Shown here piece by piece: positions 15,876 through 22,128 of a stretch of DNA of 33,583 bases. Within the stretch, counting starts at the first letter, position 1. The number at the start of each line of letters is the position of its first letter. Source of the stretch: Thermoplasmatota archaeon (GTDB lineage Archaea > Thermoplasmatota > Thermoplasmata > Halarchaeoplasmatales > Halarchaeoplasmataceae); assembly GCA_018334835.1 (NCBI GenBank), contig JAGXLF010000011.1, positions 1 through 33,583 of the forward strand, in the 5' to 3' direction. The position numbers were made by a program, and so were the translations under genes. The notes beneath the pieces are model-generated. The model saw only the letters and a list, made by a program, of their open reading frames with translations. It did not search any database and was not told the origin of the DNA.

Positions 15876-16085
15876 GTTGACTATGTAGATTCTAGGATCT
15901 TATCCTTAAACATAGCATTGCGGATTCTCAGGACTGTATCCATCGATCCCAGAGCATGACTCTACGGACTTCAAACTGCGTCCTGAGGTCCATTGACCGT
16001 GACGTGTTCATGTAGGGATCCTTACTGGATTGCCCTTACACGTCTGGTCAACAGACGAATGTAATGGGTCATTACAGAGCTTTTG
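15876..16085 (-). promoter_or_regulatory. Structured leader of the ribosomal superoperon
   Basis: Between the likely transcription start and uL3 lie several inverted repeats. Hairpin A pairs TGTAATG (16060-16066) with CATTACA (16070-16076). Hairpin B pairs CGTCTG (16041-16046) with CAGACG (16052-16057), extended by TTACA (16036-16040) with TGTAA (16060-16064). A and B share 16060-16064 and exclude each other. Further down, CTCAGGAC (15927-15934) pairs with GTCCTGAG (15980-15987) around an inner AGAG/CTCT hairpin (15951-15963). Most archaeal leaders are short, so this is probably a cis-acting control element. Which protein or ligand acts on it cannot be read from sequence. Confidence 0.5.
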
Positions 16086-16111
16086 TATTTAACTCTTTCC
16101 CAAGAAAGAAT

Positions 16112-16119
16112 CTTATAAA
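16112..16119 (-). promoter_or_regulatory. TATA box of the ribosomal superoperon
   Basis: TTTATAAG on the minus strand, preceded by purine-rich GATAGAA as a possible BRE, would place transcription start near 16089, just ahead of hairpin A of the leader. A second TATA-like TTAAATAC at 16085-16092 would start transcription near 16062, inside hairpin A. I prefer the first. Confidence 0.6.
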
Positions 16120-16145
16120 TTCTATCTCCTAACAGATTTTTTAGC

Positions 16146-16448
16146 CTATTTTTCACTTCTTCTAAAATACTTTAACATCTTGATATAATCCTCTAATGCT
16201 CGATCCGTAACTCCTAAAATGAAATGCTCCAATTCATCCGTCAATTCTAGTTCCATTTTGGAGATAGCTCGTCTAATTATCTTTGGTCTTAAATTACCGA
16301 CTAAATCTTCGTAGTCAACACCAATACGATATGCATATTCTTTAAGAATGATATCCAAAATAATCAATCTTTTGTATCTTTTTGGTCTGATACCTTTTAA
16401 CTCCTTTAACATCTTTTCAACTAAATTTGAATCATCCCTATTGGACAT
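16146..16448 (-). CDS. Hypothetical small helical protein
   Basis: I do not recognise this 100-aa protein. It is soluble, charged and looks all-helical: an N-terminal basic part (EKMLKELKGIRPKRYKRLIILDIILKEYAYRIGVDYEDLV) and an acidic C-terminal part (ISKMELELTDELEHFILGVTDRALEDYIKMLKYFRR). There are no cysteines and no membrane segment. The size and helix pattern could fit a small nucleic-acid-binding or adaptor protein, but nothing shows that directly. A TATA-like TTTTAAATA lies about 34 nt before the ATG, so the leader is short and there is no ribosome site. It sits alone upstream of the superoperon promoter. Confidence 0.65.
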   Translation of the reverse strand: MSNRDDSNLVEKMLKELKGIRPKRYKRLIILDIILKEYAYRIGVDYEDLVGNLRPKIIRRAISKMELELTDELEHFILGVTDRALEDYIKMLKYFRRSEK

Positions 16449-16477
16449 ATTATCGCTAGATTAATATGATGAGTGAT

Positions 16478-16486
16478 TATTTAAAA
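16478..16486 (-). promoter_or_regulatory. TATA box of the 100-aa hypothetical gene
   Basis: TTTTAAATA on the minus strand is centred about 34 nt from the start codon at 16448, giving a leader of roughly ten bases. A perfect 10-bp inverted repeat (16508-16531) lies directly upstream and could be an operator. Confidence 0.5.
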
Positions 16487-16507
16487 CTTGTCGATAAGAA
16501 ATTTGTT

Positions 16508-16531
16508 TATCTGAAAAGGATTTTTCAGATA
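16508..16531. repeat. Perfect 10-bp inverted repeat upstream of a promoter
   Basis: TATCTGAAAA (16508-16517) and TTTTCAGATA (16522-16531) are exact reverse complements around a 4-nt GGAT centre. Near-palindromic symmetry of this kind, 20-30 bp upstream of the TATA box at 16478-16486, fits a dimeric regulator site. It could instead be a 3' hairpin of the gene ending at 16689, but it is about 160 nt away and has no adjoining T-run. Confidence 0.5.
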
Positions 16532-16688
16532 CGCGACTAAAAATATTTGCGTATTATTTTTGATAAAGATATAATTTTAGATGTTTCCATCCTAACGAGC
16601 CCTTTTGATATTTAAGAACAGAGACCCTTTCTTCATTCAAGGTAAGTCATGAAAAGCTAGACGAACTCTTATTAAAAAAATTTCGACT

Positions 16689-17015
16689 TCAACTATAATC
16701 AAAAAAGCCCCGTATAAGATCCAAAAGGGGGTCTAGTGCTACAAAAACTACCAAAACTAAGAACAATAATAATAAAATAAGCAATAAAATCCAGAGCAAC
16801 AAACCATACATATCCCCCTCTTCCGCTCTACCTTGGTTATTACCAAGATGTCGATTAGTAAGAGAGGATCCTAAATTATTATGAATGATGTATATCACAT
16901 TATCTTTTATCGTATTTAGAAGTTGAATTACTCCCAATGATATCAATAATAGAAAGTATTCAAAAAGTGTGATTACTTCTTCTTTCTCGATCCTATATGA
17001 TTCTTTTTTAATCAT
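16689..17015 (-). CDS. Small two-helix membrane protein, unknown function
   Basis: I do not recognise this 108-aa protein. Two hydrophobic stretches are visible: residues about 15-34 (VITLFEYFLLLISLGVIQLL) and about 70-93 (YGLLLWILLLILLLLFLVLVVF). They are separated by a polar loop rich in Asn and Gly (IIHNNLGSSLTNRHLGNNQGRAEEG). A TTTAAA box is centred 28 nt before ATG 17015, so the transcript is probably leaderless. An internal ATG at residue 69 follows GAGGGGGAT and could yield a 40-aa single-span product. Real gene status is likely but not certain; the leucine-rich helices are low in complexity. Confidence 0.55.
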   Translation of the reverse strand: MIKKESYRIEKEEVITLFEYFLLLISLGVIQLLNTIKDNVIYIIHNNLGSSLTNRHLGNNQGRAEEGDMYGLLLWILLLILLLLFLVLVVFVALDPLLDLIRGFFDYS

Positions 17016-17040
17016 CCCTCTGATCCTCGCAAATTATTGA

Positions 17041-17046
17041 TTTAAA
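17041..17046 (-). promoter_or_regulatory. TATA-like box for the small membrane protein gene
   Basis: TTTAAA is centred about 28 nt from the ATG at 17015, the distance expected for a leaderless archaeal transcript. The core is palindromic, so orientation rests only on the gene downstream. Confidence 0.45.
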
Positions 17047-17049
17047 GAC

Positions 17050-17277
17050 ATGTGAGATCCACTTCCATCACTAGTGGAAGCAATATGAACGGCTAGTAAC
17101 TATTCTTAGACATCACAGACAGTTGCATTCTAGCCCGAGACACCCAGACATTCTCGGTCTCACCATACTCGTGAAAGTGAACGTCCGATATAGAGACGGA
17201 ATTTATTCACTCTCCGCTTTAGGCCTCTGTAATCAACTACTTTGACTTGGCCTTCCCTCGAATAAACTCGATTTATT
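17050..17277. ncRNA. Candidate structured non-coding RNA (multibranched)
   Basis: GTGAGA-T-CC (17052-17060) can pair with GGTCTCAC (17156-17163), enclosing three hairpins: CTTCCA/TGGAAG (17062-17080), GGCTAG/CTAGCC (17091-17135, with inner AACT/AGTT) and CGAGA/TCTCG (17136-17156, sharing one base with the closing helix). Next come AGTGAA/TTCACT with inner TCCG/CGGA (17176-17211), AGGCC/GGCCT with inner TCAA/TTGA (17221-17253) and AATAAA/TTTATT (17261-17277). No convincing protein is encoded. A minus-strand TATA-like ATATAATAAA near 17270-17282 would start a transcript near 17250. I do not recognise it as RNase P RNA, SRP RNA, 5S rRNA or a C/D or H/ACA guide. Strand unproven. Confidence 0.4.
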
Positions 17278-17494
17278 ATATGTACAATACTATTTATAAC
17301 TTTGGTTTCTCTCATCTGAAGAACCTAGTTCAAAGTATTTCAGGTATTATAGTCTTGAGATCAGGGATCCCAATAATAGAGGAATGTCCTATTCCTCAAC
17401 TTAAAAGAAAATCTATGATTTTCCCGAAGATTAGAAGGGTGTTTTTCCTGCATATCTCCTTAACTGTCCACCACAATGTGCAATTATAGTGTAA

Positions 17495-17523
17495 GTTGGA
17501 ACTTTTTAAACTTAAGTTCCAAC
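17495..17523. repeat. 10-bp hairpin
   Basis: GTTGGAACTT (17495-17504) is the exact reverse complement of AAGTTCCAAC (17514-17523), with a 9-nt loop. It could end a transcript coming from either side or mark the 3' edge of a small RNA. No T-run follows directly. Confidence 0.55.
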
Positions 17524-17550
17524 ATCCACATCACGAGGTACACTTACCGA

Positions 17551-17773
17551 GTGAGATGAGGATGATAAATCCTCTGAGACTAGTAAAAGACACTAATAGA
17601 AGTACAAAATGTCGTGTCTTTTACTATATTAGATGATCTCAATAGTAGAGAATTTATTCTATTTCTCTGCATTAGTTAGAATAGATAGGGATTTCTATGG
17701 CCTCACTAGCTTCCGGCAAAGAGGGAGTTCTCAACAAATAAGGCAAAACACCTCAAAGAGAGATCCTCATCAC
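17551..17773. ncRNA. Second candidate structured RNA closed by a long-range helix
   Basis: GATGAGGAT (17555-17563) is complementary to ATCCTCATC (17763-17771), which would close a domain of about 220 nt. Inside are a perfect 13-bp stem (TAGTAAAAGACAC 17581-17593 with GTGTCTTTTACTA 17614-17626) and an 8-bp stem with one G-T pair (17645-17652 with 17663-17670). The 5' arm of the closing helix can instead form a local hairpin (GAGGAT 17558-17563 with ATCCTC 17569-17574), so two states compete. No protein-coding pattern is seen. It lies 26 nt after the metK stop on the minus strand. Family and strand are unknown. Confidence 0.35.
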
Positions 17774-17798
17774 CTGATTAAAATGTAACTAGTTCATA

Positions 17799-18944
17799 TC
17801 ACAATTTCTTCGCCATGTCTGTTTTTTCCCACGTGAACTCAGGATCGTCCCTCCCAAAGTGGCCGTAGGCTGCAGTTTTTTCGTATATCGGTCGCAGTAG
17901 ATCGAGATGATCTATTATAGATGCAGGTTTCAAGGGAAATCTCTCCCTAGCAATATCCTCGATTTCCTTTTCCGGTATGTTGTTGGTTCCATAGGTATTT
18001 ACCAGTATGCTTGTGGGTTCAGGTACGCCTATAGCATAACTCAATTGAATCTCACACTTCTCGGCTAGACCTGCTGCAACAAGATTTTTTGCTACATATC
18101 TTGCCATGTATGCTCCCGAGCGATCCACCTTAGAAGGGTCTTTCCCCGAGAAGCATCCCCCACCGTGGCTTCCATGACCTCCGTAAGTGTCAACTATGAT
18201 CTTCCTTCCAGTCAACCCTGTATCCGCCTGAGGACCTCCCAGAACGAATCTGCCTGTCTCATTTATATTGTAAGAAGTATCTTCGTCTAGTAAATCTCCG
18301 CAGATGGGTTCTATGACTTCCCGTTTTATCTCTTCTTTCAATTTCATTTCGTCTACATCAGGATCGTGCTGAGCTGCAATGACAACGTCCTTAGCCCTTT
18401 TCGCAATATCACCTTCATATTCGAGAGTCACCTGCGACTTTCCATCAGGCCGCAGATAAGGGAGCTGGTCTTTTTTGCGTACTTCAGCTAGTCTTTTGGA
18501 AAGTTTATGAGCCAAAACGATAGGTTTAGGCATCATCTCCTCCGTTTCATCCGATGCGTAGCCGAACATTATACCCTGATCTCCTGCACCCTGCACTTCT
18601 TTCTCAACGCCCTGCGCTATGTCGGGACTCTGTGAATGAAGTGCGGTCATCACACCGCACGATTCTGCTTCAAATCCATACTCGGCTTTCGTGTAACCTA
18701 TGTCCGCTATGGTTCCACGAACCACCTCGTTAACATCAACATACCCCTCACTAGTAACTTCACCAGCAACCAAAGCCAAACCGTTGGTCAAGATGGTCTC
18801 GCAGGCGACCCTAGAGTGAGAATCCTGTCTTATAAGTTCATCCAATATTGAATCGCTGATCTTATCAGCCATCTTGTCTGGATGTCCTTCAGTTACCGAT
18901 TCAGATGTGAGAAGGTATCTTCTATCTCTACTCCTTCTTTTCAT
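17799..18944 (-). CDS. metK: S-adenosylmethionine synthetase, bacterial/eukaryal MetK type
   Basis: Makes S-adenosylmethionine from ATP and methionine. The 381-aa sequence follows bacterial MetK throughout: [18 protein letters not shown] (residues 14-31), the ATP-binding [12 protein letters not shown] (119-130), the loop [18 protein letters not shown] (255-272) with the P-loop-like GGCFSGKD, and IGVPEPTSI near the C-terminus. Most archaea use an unrelated archaeal-type synthetase, so this gene looks acquired from bacteria. Cys replaces the usual Ala in GGAFSGKD. ATG 18944 has no clear ribosome site; a weak TATA-like CTTTAAGTTA lies about 55 nt upstream. The radical SAM enzyme and methyltransferases nearby use its product. 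Confidence 0.95.
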   Translation of the reverse strand: MKRRSRDRRYLLTSESVTEGHPDKMADKISDSILDELIRQDSHSRVACETILTNGLALVAGEVTSEGYVDVNEVVRGTIADIGYTKAEYGFEAESCGVMTALHSQSPDIAQGVEKEVQGAGDQGIMFGYASDETEEMMPKPIVLAHKLSKRLAEVRKKDQLPYLRPDGKSQVTLEYEGDIAKRAKDVVIAAQHDPDVDEMKLKEEIKREVIEPICGDLLDEDTSYNINETGRFVLGGPQADTGLTGRKIIVDTYGGHGSHGGGCFSGKDPSKVDRSGAYMARYVAKNLVAAGLAEKCEIQLSYAIGVPEPTSILVNTYGTNNIPEKEIEDIARERFPLKPASIIDHLDLLRPIYEKTAAYGHFGRDDPEFTWEKTDMAKKL

Positions 18945-19128
18945 ATATAATCCAACCTATTATTTCTGCTACGATCCATTCCATATGATTGCTGTAACTT
19001 AAAGTTTATTGGATTAGAGAAGTACGCCTATCTAACCATCATATTTAAAAATACTCTATTTAATAGTTAAAACCAGAGAAAAAGTGAGCTAATACCCTAA
19101 AATGATTTTGAAAAGCTCGCAAAGGAAA

Positions 19129-19138
19129 TAATTATAAC
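19129..19138 (+). promoter_or_regulatory. TATA box of the lipoate ligase operon
   Basis: AATTATAACT is centred about 26 nt before the ATG at 19160, the spacing of an archaeal leaderless transcript. No ribosome site precedes that ATG, in agreement. Confidence 0.55.
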
Positions 19139-19159
19139 TAAAAAGACTTATCAGAAAAT

Positions 19160-19918
19160 ATGGTTGCTAGATATATCCCCCTTATAGAGGCAGGTCCCGA
19201 GAGACAGATGGCCATCGACGAGGCCATACTGAGAAATTTTGATCAAGGAAATAGTGACCCGACCTTTCGATTCTTTAGATTCAAACCTTCAGCTATAACA
19301 TTGGGATACTCACAACCAGTCAAGAAAACCATAGATATTGAAACTTGCGAAGATTACGACATCCCCTACGTGCGTAGGATAACAGGCGGAGGTACTGTTT
19401 TTCACGACTATGATGGTGAGATCACCTATTCTGTAGTTACAGAAAAGATAGAGGGAGACATCGAGGAAAGTTTTAGAAAATTGCTCGGACCGATAATGGA
19501 TACACTTGAAGAATTCGATCTAGAACCGAAATTCAAACCTTATAATGATGTCTTAGTCAATAAAAAGAAGATATCTGGAAGCGCACAGAGGAGAGGGAAA
19601 AAGGGCTTACTTCAACACGGCACACTCATGTTCGCAACCGATCTAAAGAAGCTTGCTGAAATATTGAAGATCGATGATAAAAAGTTCGAAGAGAAGGGTG
19701 CTGATTCATTTTTAGATCTAGTCACTACTATTGAAAAGGAGACGGGAGACGTGCCTGAACCAGAAAAATTGATCGAACTGATGAAAGAAAAATACGAGGA
19801 TTATTTTGGGGAAAAGATAAAGAAGGAGAAACTAACAAAAGAAGAAATAGAACTTGCAGACGAACTAGAAGAGAAATACGGATCGGAAAGATGGTTGAAC
19901 GAAAGAAAATGGGGATGA
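19160..19918 (+). CDS. lplA: Lipoate-protein ligase A family protein
   Basis: Attaches lipoate (or octanoate) via an adenylate to a lysine of carrier proteins such as GcvH or 2-oxoacid dehydrogenase E2. The BPL/LplA fold is marked by RRITGGGTVFHD (residues 72-83) and by NDVLVNKKKISGSAQRR (129-145), which holds the catalytic lysine. QHGTLMF follows. The C-terminus (LTKEEIELADELEEKYGSERWLNERKWG) may be the start of the accessory domain, but a full one is not visible; in several archaea that part is a separate protein. The transcript looks leaderless. It is followed without a gap by a radical SAM gene, which suggests synthesis of lipoyl groups on the protein itself. Confidence 0.9.
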   Translation: MVARYIPLIEAGPERQMAIDEAILRNFDQGNSDPTFRFFRFKPSAITLGYSQPVKKTIDIETCEDYDIPYVRRITGGGTVFHDYDGEITYSVVTEKIEGDIEESFRKLLGPIMDTLEEFDLEPKFKPYNDVLVNKKKISGSAQRRGKKGLLQHGTLMFATDLKKLAEILKIDDKKFEEKGADSFLDLVTTIEKETGDVPEPEKLIELMKEKYEDYFGEKIKKEKLTKEEIELADELEEKYGSERWLNERKWG

Positions 19919-19920
19919 AT

Positions 19921-20823
19921 ATGCAGATCAGAGCGTCTTACGGAACAGCTTTAGAACTAGGCCTCAAAAATGGAGAAATTAAAGAAGATACGACGACCGC
20001 TTATCTGATGCTGGACGGGGAAGGAAAATGCAGAGGAGGCTGTAAGTTCTGTCCACAATCAGAAGGTAGGTCGAAATGGTTATCAAGAGTTTCTTGGCCC
20101 CTTTTCGAACTCAAATCGGTGAAGAAAAAACTTTGTAGGTCAGATGTTGAAAGAATCTGTCTCCAATCACCAGACACTCCCAATTACAAGAAAAAACTCG
20201 AAAGAGCTGTGAGTGAACTAGATAGCTTGGGAAAACCGATCTCTTTATCTGCACCACCGCTAGAAAAAGAGACTCTCAAATCACTCAAGGATTCGATAGA
20301 AAGGATCGGTATAGGCATCGATGCGGCTACTGATACCCTAAGAAGTGAGAAAAAACCATCCTACCAACCTATGGTTTTTTGGGATTATCTAGGTAAAGTA
20401 GTAAATATCTACGGAAGAGGAAAGGCTACAGCCCATATAATCGTGGGATTGGGAGAAGATTTTGGAGAGCTAGCTACCGCTGTAAAAAAATCTATAGAAG
20501 CTGGGGCGGAGGTCTCTCTTTTTCCTTACAAGAATGGAAAGGACGAAGTCGATCTATCTTATTACAGAAGGGCTCAGCTGATCACTTCACTATTAGAAGA
20601 AGAAATGAACACAAAAAGAGCTCTCCAGATAATATTTGAACAACCGCGGAAAGCTTTAGAAATGGTGGATGAAGAGAACATTTTCCAGACTAGAGGATGC
20701 CCAGGATGTAACCGGCCTTATTACACATCTTCTCCCGGAGAGGAACACAGAAATTTTCCTAGAAAACCTACTGTTGAAGAAATAGAGAAGATCAGAAGAG
20801 ATATCATCGGAGAGGATAATTGA
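19921..20823 (+). CDS. Radical SAM enzyme, probable archaeal lipoyl synthase (LipS-like)
   Basis: The Cys37-x3-Cys41-x2-Cys44 motif (GKCRGGCKFCPQ) binds the [4Fe-4S] cluster that cleaves S-adenosylmethionine. The core is BioB-like. At the C-terminus RGCPGCNRPYYTSSPGEEHRNFPRKP (Cys260, Cys263) could bind a second cluster. Placement directly after a lipoate ligase matches the archaeal route in which radical SAM enzymes LipS1 and LipS2 add sulfur to octanoyl-carrier proteins. Only one such enzyme is here, so LipS1 versus LipS2 is open, and a different BioB-like role cannot be excluded. I take ATG 19921 with GGGGATGA upstream; ATG 19915, 19909 and 19891 are in frame, the last overlapping lplA. 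Confidence 0.75.
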   Translation: MQIRASYGTALELGLKNGEIKEDTTTAYLMLDGEGKCRGGCKFCPQSEGRSKWLSRVSWPLFELKSVKKKLCRSDVERICLQSPDTPNYKKKLERAVSELDSLGKPISLSAPPLEKETLKSLKDSIERIGIGIDAATDTLRSEKKPSYQPMVFWDYLGKVVNIYGRGKATAHIIVGLGEDFGELATAVKKSIEAGAEVSLFPYKNGKDEVDLSYYRRAQLITSLLEEEMNTKRALQIIFEQPRKALEMVDEENIFQTRGCPGCNRPYYTSSPGEEHRNFPRKPTVEEIEKIRRDIIGEDN

Positions 20824-21438
20824 ATGGATGCTATCGAGAGAACGATGAGAACTTATGATCAGATTGCAGAAGAGTACTGTAGAAAAACGGAAAGGCAAGG
20901 AGATAGAGAATTTCAGGAAAAAATGTTGGATAGAACTTTAAGTTTTTTACCCCCTAGCCCGAGGATAATTGACCTCGGCTGTGGAGACGGTAGAGATACT
21001 CAATATTTACAAGAGAAAGGAGCTGATGTTGTGGGGATAGACATCTCTAGAGGGATGATCGATCTTGCTAGGAAAAAGTATACAGAATGTGCTTTTTTGC
21101 GCTCCGATATGAGAGACACTGTCTTTCCAAATGATACATTTCAGGGCGCTTGGGCGAGTACTTCTCTTTCAAACATTCCAAAATCCGAAGTTTCAAGAGT
21201 GGAGAAGGAAGTTTATAGGATACTTGAGCAGGGCAGTATCTTTTGTTTCAGTTTCAAAGTCGGCGAGAAAGAAGGTTTTGAGGAAAGTATAGTGGAAGGA
21301 TTTGAGACCTATCAATCTTATTATACTTTAGAAGAATTAAAGAGAGAACTGAATCTTTTTGACGTTATCGACAGTAGAGAATATCCAGAAGAGATATTCA
21401 ATAACAGCTTTATGTACTGCTGGGCTAGAGCTAAGTGA
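20824..21438 (+). CDS. Class I SAM-dependent methyltransferase
   Basis: Rossmann-fold methyltransferase of the Methyltransf_11/25 type. Motif I is DLGCGDGRDT (residues 50-59), then VVGIDISRGMIDLARKK (motif II) and FLRSDMRDTVFPNDTFQGAWASTSLSNIP (motifs III-IV). The substrate is not evident; such enzymes act on small molecules, quinones or proteins. The C-terminal YTLEELKRELNLFDVIDSREYP is family-typical. It begins one codon step after the radical SAM stop (TGAATG), so it belongs to the same operon, but a link to lipoyl metabolism is only inferred from position. Confidence 0.82.
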   Translation: MDAIERTMRTYDQIAEEYCRKTERQGDREFQEKMLDRTLSFLPPSPRIIDLGCGDGRDTQYLQEKGADVVGIDISRGMIDLARKKYTECAFLRSDMRDTVFPNDTFQGAWASTSLSNIPKSEVSRVEKEVYRILEQGSIFCFSFKVGEKEGFEESIVEGFETYQSYYTLEELKRELNLFDVIDSREYPEEIFNNSFMYCWARAK

Positions 21439-21457
21439 TAAGAGGTTGGATAGGGTG

Positions 21458-21471
21458 GAAAAGCCCTTTTC
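21458..21471. terminator. Small hairpin between convergent genes
   Basis: GAAAA (21458-21462) pairs with TTTTC (21467-21471) around GCCC, in the 31-nt gap between the plus-strand methyltransferase and the minus-strand protease. With A/T-rich arms it could help end transcription from both sides. The stem is short. Confidence 0.3.
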
Positions 21472-22126
21472 AGAAGAAGGCAGAAAACGGTCCCAGGTAA
21501 TAACCAGATGCAAGAGTTCCACCGATAAGCATGATCAAAATTATGTAATTCTTAACGCTCCAACCAAATATCTTTCTACCGTCTAAAGGTCCAAGGGGTA
21601 GTAAGTTGAAACCACCTATGAAAAGGTTAACGAAGGCGACGAAAGCCAATACGAAAGACAGCAAGCCTAAGCCATAAAAATTTATTGCGTAAGAGCCGAT
21701 CAAAAAAACTGTTCCGACTACCCAGTTTGTCGCTGGTCCGGCGGCACTTATTTTCCCGTTCTCTTCACGTGTTATATGGCCTCTGATCATCACTGCTCCG
21801 GGAGCGGCAAAAACGAAGCCAAAAAAACTAAAGATCAATGCCAACATCAGACCCCACCGCCACATCCGAAACTCAGCCCAACAACCATAACTCCGTGCGA
21901 GTTTGCGGTGAGCCAATTCGTGGAAGATGAAAGCTGTTCCAACGGAAAGAAACGAGATTATCAAAAACATTGGGAAAGAGGGACTTACTATGCCGCTAGC
22001 GCCACCGACAAAACTTATCGCAAAAGCCAGAGTCAAAACCCCTAAAGCCACAAGTAGATGTTTGATTTCAACGCTGCTCAAACCTTTTTGATTCTGAATG
22101 TTTATCCTAGTATAACCACGATTCAT
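21470..22126 (-). CDS. Site-2-protease-like membrane metalloprotease (M50)
   Basis: An integral membrane zinc protease that would cut transmembrane segments. The zinc motif FHELAHR (HExxH, residues 69-73) lies in the second hydrophobic helix, and the third zinc ligand is the Asp of NLLPLGPLDGRKIF (Asp182), both standard for M50. About five to six hydrophobic segments are visible. I start at ATG 22126, with GAGGTG eight bases before it; a TTG at 22132 is in frame. It overlaps no coding sequence once this start is used and is the last gene of a five-gene minus-strand cluster. The substrate is unknown. Confidence 0.88.
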   Translation of the reverse strand: MNRGYTRINIQNQKGLSSVEIKHLLVALGVLTLAFAISFVGGASGIVSPSFPMFLIISFLSVGTAFIFHELAHRKLARSYGCWAEFRMWRWGLMLALIFSFFGFVFAAPGAVMIRGHITREENGKISAAGPATNWVVGTVFLIGSYAINFYGLGLLSFVLAFVAFVNLFIGGFNLLPLGPLDGRKIFGWSVKNYIILIMLIGGTLASGYYLGPFSAFF

Positions 22127-22128
22127 CT

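Larger units (their letters stand above)
17016..17798. other. Long intergenic stretch without a convincing gene
   Basis: About 780 nt between metK and the small membrane protein gene. An 80-codon ORF on the plus strand (17247-17489) has no ribosome site or recognisable pattern and runs through several hairpins, so I do not accept it. The stretch holds many inverted repeats: those listed at 17050-17277, GAGGAAT/ATTCCTC (17379-17397), GAAAATC/GATTTTC (17407-17423), a 10-bp hairpin (17495-17523), a 13-bp hairpin (17581-17626) and a 9-bp long-range pairing (17555-17563 with 17763-17771). This density suggests one or more stable RNAs, or a long structured 3' region of metK. Confidence 0.6.

Noticed and set aside
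17091-17143. Hairpin followed by ACA, like an H/ACA guide RNA
   Set aside because: The upper stem is too short and there is no K-turn or K-loop or proper pseudouridylation pocket.
17379-17389. GAGGAATGTCC, one base away from the conserved GAGGAAAGTCC of RNase P RNA
   Set aside because: The partner ACAGAA...GGCTTA region is not found nearby, and the bases sit in a simple local hairpin. A covariance-model search would decide.
17247-17489. An 80-codon plus-strand ORF in the non-coding stretch
   Set aside because: No ribosome site, no recognisable family or compositional sign of selection, and it runs through several hairpins; more likely chance.
17555-17577. GGATGATA followed by CTGA, like C and D boxes of a guide RNA
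   Set aside because: Only about ten bases separate the boxes, too short for a guide, and there are no inner C' and D' boxes.
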